The notes under the pieces: generated by a model | The model's database searches: none | What the model was told of the DNA's origin: nothing | What the model saw: only the letters and a program-made list of their open reading frames with translations | Translations under genes and position numbers: made by a program | In this document: in pieces, positions 7,097 to 10,884 of the stretch | How positions within the stretch are numbered: position 1 is the stretch's first letter | Layout: each line of letters starts with the position of its first letter | NCBI GenBank assembly: GCA_015222065.1 | Contig: JADFUQ010000330.1 | Location: 1 to 10,884, forward strand | Source of the DNA: Bacteroidota bacterium | Lineage (GTDB): Bacteria > Bacteroidota > Bacteroidia > Bacteroidales > VadinHA17 | Direction: 5' to 3' | Length of the DNA stretch: 10,884 nucleotides

Positions 7097-9916
7097 TTAT
7101 TTTAACCTGATCAGGCGTTTGACAATTTGTTTATTCCGGTTAATAATGCGGCAAAAATATATGCCTGCACTTGCCGGTTCGCCGTTTTGCATCTTGCCAT
7201 CCCATTTCCAGGTATAAATTCCTGATTTATAAGAGCTTTCAGGTTGACACAAAACCTTTCCCATAATATCAATAATTGAAAGGATGCTTTGTTCTTCCTG
7301 GTTACCTTTCATGGTTATAGTGAAATAATCTTCTGATGGATTAGGGTAAATATGAAAGGAATAACTATCCTGCTGTAATGGGTTGCTGATTGATGCAGTA
7401 ATATCTGGTTTGGTCAGTTTTTTTGTGGTGTAAAGTTTGTACTCTCCCGCTTCAAGAGATATTTGTGTATTTACATCGGTTACATCAATCGAATCTCCGG
7501 TAAAGAATTCATACCACCTACCGGTTTGACTGAAACTAGCAATGATATCTCCGCTGCTAACATCAAAATTACCAATAATACAAGCATCCATTGAATCGTC
7601 ATACAGGTTGATCTGTTTATGCATTCCTGATACATCCAAATCAAAATCATCTGTTTCAAACAGTGGTTCTTCTTTTACAATCTTATTCAGTGCTGAATAA
7701 ACCTGATAGAGCCGTTTTCTTTCAACAACTGAATAATAGTCCCATTTTATTGGTTTATTTCCTACACGGCCATTATAATCGATAGAATAATCATACCCCA
7801 GTTCACCAAATTGCCAGATCATTTTCGGCCCAGGAATTGTAAGGAAGAACAGGGCATTTAGTTCCATCCTTTTAATAGCGGTTGCGAATTCTTTAATATT
7901 ATAGTTATCACCTGATTTACCAAAGGTTAGTGCTTTATACATCAGACGTTCTTCATCATGGCTTTCCATGTATGATACAAGGTGCGGGACACTCCATCCC
8001 CTGGTTATATAAGAGCCCCATGATAAGCTACTTGAATAACCCTTGGCCGCTTCGCCATATTGATGGCTCATGTTTCCCCAAATCATCGTACCGTATTCAG
8101 CCAGCTCTTTTTCTTCAGTATTAGTTGCAAAGTGTTCCAGGATTGCATATGCATTAGGATTTACACTCCATATATGGTCTGCCATTCGTTTCAATATGCT
8201 TATCCTTGATGCATCGTAAGCTCCTCCATCGCCAAGGGTGTTGGTAAATCCTTTTGTGAAATCGAAACGGAAACCGTCAAAGTTGTATTCAGTAAGCCAG
8301 TAAGCATTTACTCTGTCAACGAAATCTTTTGTTGCCTGACTTTCGTGATCAAAATCGTATCCCCATGAATAGACGGGATTTGGTGATTGTTCGTTATACC
8401 AGGGATTCTCTGCGGTTGGTTGTCCGTACGACCCGGCATTTGGATTAAAGTATAATTGTACAAGAGGCGATTGTCCGTATGAATGATTAAGTACCATGTC
8501 AATAATTACTGCAATCCCATTACTGTGGCAGGAATCAATAAATGTTTTCAGATCATTTTTCGGACCATAATATTTATCAGGAGCAAAATAAAATGACGGA
8601 TTGTAACCCCAGCTTTCATTTCCTTCAAATTCATTCACCGGCATCAGCTCTACAGCATTCACACCAAGTTTTTTCAAATAATTTAAGGTATCGGTGAGAG
8701 ATTGGTAAGAATGAGATGCTGTAAAATCCCGGATAAGAAGTTCATAAATAACCAGATCGGTTTTGTCAGGTGGCTGGAAATCTGTAACATGCCATTGGTA
8801 TTCTTCACCGGCTGTCTGAAGAACAGAAACAATCCCTGATGTGGTATCTGTTGGGTACCCGGTCAGGTTAGGGTAAGTTTCATCAGAAATGTAAGAATCG
8901 TTCCAGGGATCAAGAACTTTGTCGGCATATGGATCAGCAATAAGAAGTTCATCATCTACTAAATATTGATACCTGTATTCTTTTCCGGGTGTAAGTCCTT
9001 TGATTTCTTTCCAGTATTTTGCACTGTCTGGTGTAATTTTCATATACCCTTTCTCTCCGGGTAACCAGTTGGTAAAATCTCCAATAACAAAAACATGACT
9101 TTTAAATGGGGCATAAAGCACCAGGGTAACGGTTGTGTCACTTGTATAATTGATCCCATCCCGGAGACTATCAGGAAGAGTTTCAACAAAAGGCATAGAT
9201 TTCACAAAATAAAAAAATGAATCAGCCACAAAATCAGGTTGATCATAAGCAGTTACTTTCACCCGGTTTTCACCATAGCTGTCGGCAATTATAGTGTCGG
9301 TTAAAAAGGTGGAATCCTCACTTGTTTTAATAAATTCACTATTTATAAAAAGGGAAATAGAATCGGCCAGAGTAGCAGAAGCGTTAACTACTATTGTATC
9401 GTTAAGATCGATGACCAGGGAAGATTGGGACGGAGAAGTAATATTGACATTCAACCCAAATTTAAATACTTCAACAATAATATCAGTACTGCCATCATCT
9501 TTTCCTTCGTAATAGGTGGTCCCGGAATATGGATAATCACTGCGAAACACAAATGCCATGTGGGTAATTGTGTCTGAAGCAGGAACCCCATAATATTCCC
9601 GTATATTTGGGGTGATCTCCAGTTTGTAATAATTATCCGATACTTTAGTCAATTTAGTATCAGCAGTGTTTTCCCCCCAGTTTGTTTTTACGTACTTCCA
9701 ATCGGTATTACTTGTGCTGTTTTGGGTAATAACACCTGTATGGGCATATACATCACCGGTATAGTCTTTAAGGCCACCGGTCCCTTTAGTAGCGTCAAAA
9801 TAAATTGTAACCGGATGATCAGCAGTCGGTAATTCAGGGTCGGTAACAACAACCTGGGCATTAACAAACAACCCGGCGAATAATAACATTATGGTTATTA
9901 GAACTGTTTTTTTCAT
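7097..9916 (-). CDS. Secreted multidomain GH13 alpha-amylase with T9SS sorting domain
   Basis: This 939-residue enzyme probably hydrolyses starch outside the cell. In order: a signal peptide (about 1-20, ending VNAQ); an aromatic-rich beta domain (about 22-150) that may bind starch; an Ig-like beta domain (about 155-240); a CBM48/E-set domain (about 245-345, with VFVIGDFTNW at 275-284); the GH13 barrel (about 386-745); a C-terminal beta domain (to about 830); and a type A T9SS domain (about 854-939) that begins FHIYPNPSEDYF and ends IVKRLIRLK. The GH13 regions are DMVLNHS (473-479), DGFRFD (547-552) with nucleophile Asp552, ILEH (592-595) with acid/base Glu594, and ESHDEE (651-656) with Asp654. 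An in-frame GTG at 9955 overlaps the previous gene's stop, but the ATG at 9916 begins directly at the signal peptide and is preferred. It follows the neopullulanase gene by 35 bp, so an operon is likely. CBM48 also occurs in pullulanases and branching enzymes, so debranching activity is an alternative. Confidence 0.88.
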   Translation of the reverse strand: MKKTVLITIMLLFAGLFVNAQVVVTDPELPTADHPVTIYFDATKGTGGLKDYTGDVYAHTGVITQNSTSNTDWKYVKTNWGENTADTKLTKVSDNYYKLEITPNIREYYGVPASDTITHMAFVFRSDYPYSGTTYYEGKDDGSTDIIVEVFKFGLNVNITSPSQSSLVIDLNDTIVVNASATLADSISLFINSEFIKTSEDSTFLTDTIIADSYGENRVKVTAYDQPDFVADSFFYFVKSMPFVETLPDSLRDGINYTSDTTVTLVLYAPFKSHVFVIGDFTNWLPGEKGYMKITPDSAKYWKEIKGLTPGKEYRYQYLVDDELLIADPYADKVLDPWNDSYISDETYPNLTGYPTDTTSGIVSVLQTAGEEYQWHVTDFQPPDKTDLVIYELLIRDFTASHSYQSLTDTLNYLKKLGVNAVELMPVNEFEGNESWGYNPSFYFAPDKYYGPKNDLKTFIDSCHSNGIAVIIDMVLNHSYGQSPLVQLYFNPNAGSYGQPTAENPWYNEQSPNPVYSWGYDFDHESQATKDFVDRVNAYWLTEYNFDGFRFDFTKGFTNTLGDGGAYDASRISILKRMADHIWSVNPNAYAILEHFATNTEEKELAEYGTMIWGNMSHQYGEAAKGYSSSLSWGSYITRGWSVPHLVSYMESHDEERLMYKALTFGKSGDNYNIKEFATAIKRMELNALFFLTIPGPKMIWQFGELGYDYSIDYNGRVGNKPIKWDYYSVVERKRLYQVYSALNKIVKEEPLFETDDFDLDVSGMHKQINLYDDSMDACIIGNFDVSSGDIIASFSQTGRWYEFFTGDSIDVTDVNTQISLEAGEYKLYTTKKLTKPDITASISNPLQQDSYSFHIYPNPSEDYFTITMKGNQEEQSILSIIDIMGKVLCQPESSYKSGIYTWKWDGKMQNGEPASAGIYFCRIINRNKQIVKRLIRLK

Positions 9917-9951
9917 CTTTTTAGAGTTGAAGTTCAACGGGACTGTTACAT

Positions 9952-10884
9952 TCACTGTAACTCCAATATCAAGGGAGTTGAAGCCGGTAAAACAATCTTT
10001 TTACTTAAATTGTAAACTTTTCCACTTAGTATATCTTTCCCTTTAGTGCAGTCACCTAGTATTTCACTGAATCTATCAAGTTTTAAATGATGAATTTTAT
10101 CGTTTTTGTTTAATATGATCATCACTTTATTCTTGTTTTTATATCTGAAGTATACATAAACACCATTTTCGGGCACAAAATGAGTAAGTTTCCCGGTATG
10201 GAAAACAGGGTTTTCTTTTCTCCAGTTTAACAATTTCCTGAAGAAGCTTTGAATTTCAATTTCTTTCTTCGAGAGTCCTTTACCGGTAAAAGCATTTATT
10301 TCATCACCTTCCCACCCCCCTGGAAAGTCTTTCCTGATATCACCATGACTATTGCTCTCTGTATGGGTCATAAGAATTTCAGTACCATAAAAGATCTGCG
10401 GGATACCTCGTGTAGTAAGAATATATACAATACCTGTTTTAAACAAATCGACATCCATTCCAACCTGCATGTAAAAGCGACTCATATCGTGATTATCAGG
10501 GAAAACCACCAGGTTATCCGGATCGGGATAGAGAAAATCGTTTGCAAGAGTTTCATACAACTTAATTAGTCCCTCATTCCAATTTTCTTTTTCGGTTAGT
10601 CCTTTTACAAGGGCATTATTTAATGGGAAATCCATCAGACCTGGAAGGGATCCGTCATATCCATCCTGGTTTTTTTGTCCTTTTTGCCAATATGAAACAA
10701 TTGCCGGATTCAAGCTCCACTCTTCACCAACAATATTAAAATGGGGATATTCTTCCAATACTCTCCTGTTCCATTCAGCCATCATATATTTATCAGGATA
10801 GGGATATGTGTCCATCCTGATCCCGGCCAGATCAACATATTCGATCCACCATATACTGTTCTGGATAAGATATGTTGCCAAAAA
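9952..10884 (-). CDS. SusA-like GH13 neopullulanase/cyclomaltodextrinase, C-terminal half (cut by window edge)
   Basis: Only the last 310 residues are present; reading continues off the right edge with no true start inside. A TTG near the edge lies mid-domain in the conserved stretch YLIQNSIWWIEY and is not the start. Counting from the first visible residue, GIRMDTYPYPD (21-31) carries nucleophile Asp25, FNIVGEEW (49-56) carries acid/base Glu54, and FPDNHDMSRF (128-137) carries Asp133, so the three catalytic residues are intact. GIPQIFYGTE (160-169) and a C-terminal beta domain follow. The sequence closely resembles the SusA neopullulanases of Bacteroides starch loci (about 620 residues), periplasmic enzymes that cut maltodextrins, pullulan or cyclodextrins. 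A signal peptide cannot be checked because the N-terminus is missing. The gene stops 35 bp before the T9SS amylase start on the same strand, indicating a shared transcript. SusC/SusD genes may lie further right. Confidence 0.88.
   Translation of the reverse strand, partial: FLATYLIQNSIWWIEYVDLAGIRMDTYPYPDKYMMAEWNRRVLEEYPHFNIVGEEWSLNPAIVSYWQKGQKNQDGYDGSLPGLMDFPLNNALVKGLTEKENWNEGLIKLYETLANDFLYPDPDNLVVFPDNHDMSRFYMQVGMDVDLFKTGIVYILTTRGIPQIFYGTEILMTHTESNSHGDIRKDFPGGWEGDEINAFTGKGLSKKEIEIQSFFRKLLNWRKENPVFHTGKLTHFVPENGVYVYFRYKNKNKVMIILNKNDKIHHLKLDRFSEILGDCTKGKDILSGKVYNLSKKIVLPASTPLILELQ

Noticed and set aside
9917..9955. GTG at 9955 as start of the T9SS amylase, giving a 4-bp overlap with the upstream gene
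   Set aside because: The 13 added residues (MNVTVPLNFNSKK) precede a complete signal peptide that starts at the ATG at 9916; an overlap-type start is less likely than the clean signal peptide start.
10870..10884. TTG near the right edge as start of the SusA-like gene
   Set aside because: It falls inside the conserved catalytic barrel; the frame continues beyond the window, so the gene is simply cut.

Overview
The window looks like chromosomal DNA of a Bacteroidota bacterium. The evidence is AT-rich intergenic sequence, mostly weak Shine-Dalgarno sites, a type IX secretion (T9SS) C-terminal sorting domain on a secreted amylase, a lipoprotein amylase, and a SusA-like neopullulanase. The spacers carry AT-rich repeats of a style I associate with Bacteroidales/Marinilabiliales-type genomes; that finer placement is only an impression. 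The theme is starch and maltodextrin breakdown.

Layout. Bases 1-262 hold no gene, only short repeats. A plus-strand cluster follows: a sugar transporter of the GPH/SLC45-like MFS type (263-1783); a repeat-filled spacer (1784-2035); a GH65 maltose phosphorylase (2036-4348); a class IIA fructose-bisphosphate aldolase (4428-5504); a repeat/hairpin spacer (5505-5629); and a GH13 alpha-amylase-type lipoprotein (5630-7018). A 78-bp gap separates it from a convergent minus-strand pair. That pair is read leftwards from the right edge: the C-terminal half of a SusA-like GH13 neopullulanase (9952 to beyond 10884), then a 939-residue multidomain T9SS-secreted GH13 amylase (7097-9916).

How the genes could work together (inference). 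The T9SS amylase cuts starch outside the cell. The lipoprotein GH13 and the SusA-like enzyme trim maltodextrins at the envelope or in the periplasm. The transporter imports maltose or short maltodextrins. GH65 phosphorolyses maltose to glucose and beta-glucose-1-phosphate, and the aldolase serves glycolysis downstream. A beta-phosphoglucomutase is needed to connect GH65 to glycolysis and often sits between transporter and phosphorylase in related loci, but none is present here; that position holds only repeats. SusC/SusD/SusE and a regulator are also absent and may lie beyond the right edge.

I found no tRNA, rRNA, CRISPR array, transposase or phage gene. I see no clearly undescribed system. 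The points most worth a second look are the missing phosphoglucomutase with an aldolase in the operon, the hairpin-containing repeat unit before the lipoprotein amylase, the repeats flanking the transporter, and the unassigned N-terminal domain of the T9SS amylase.
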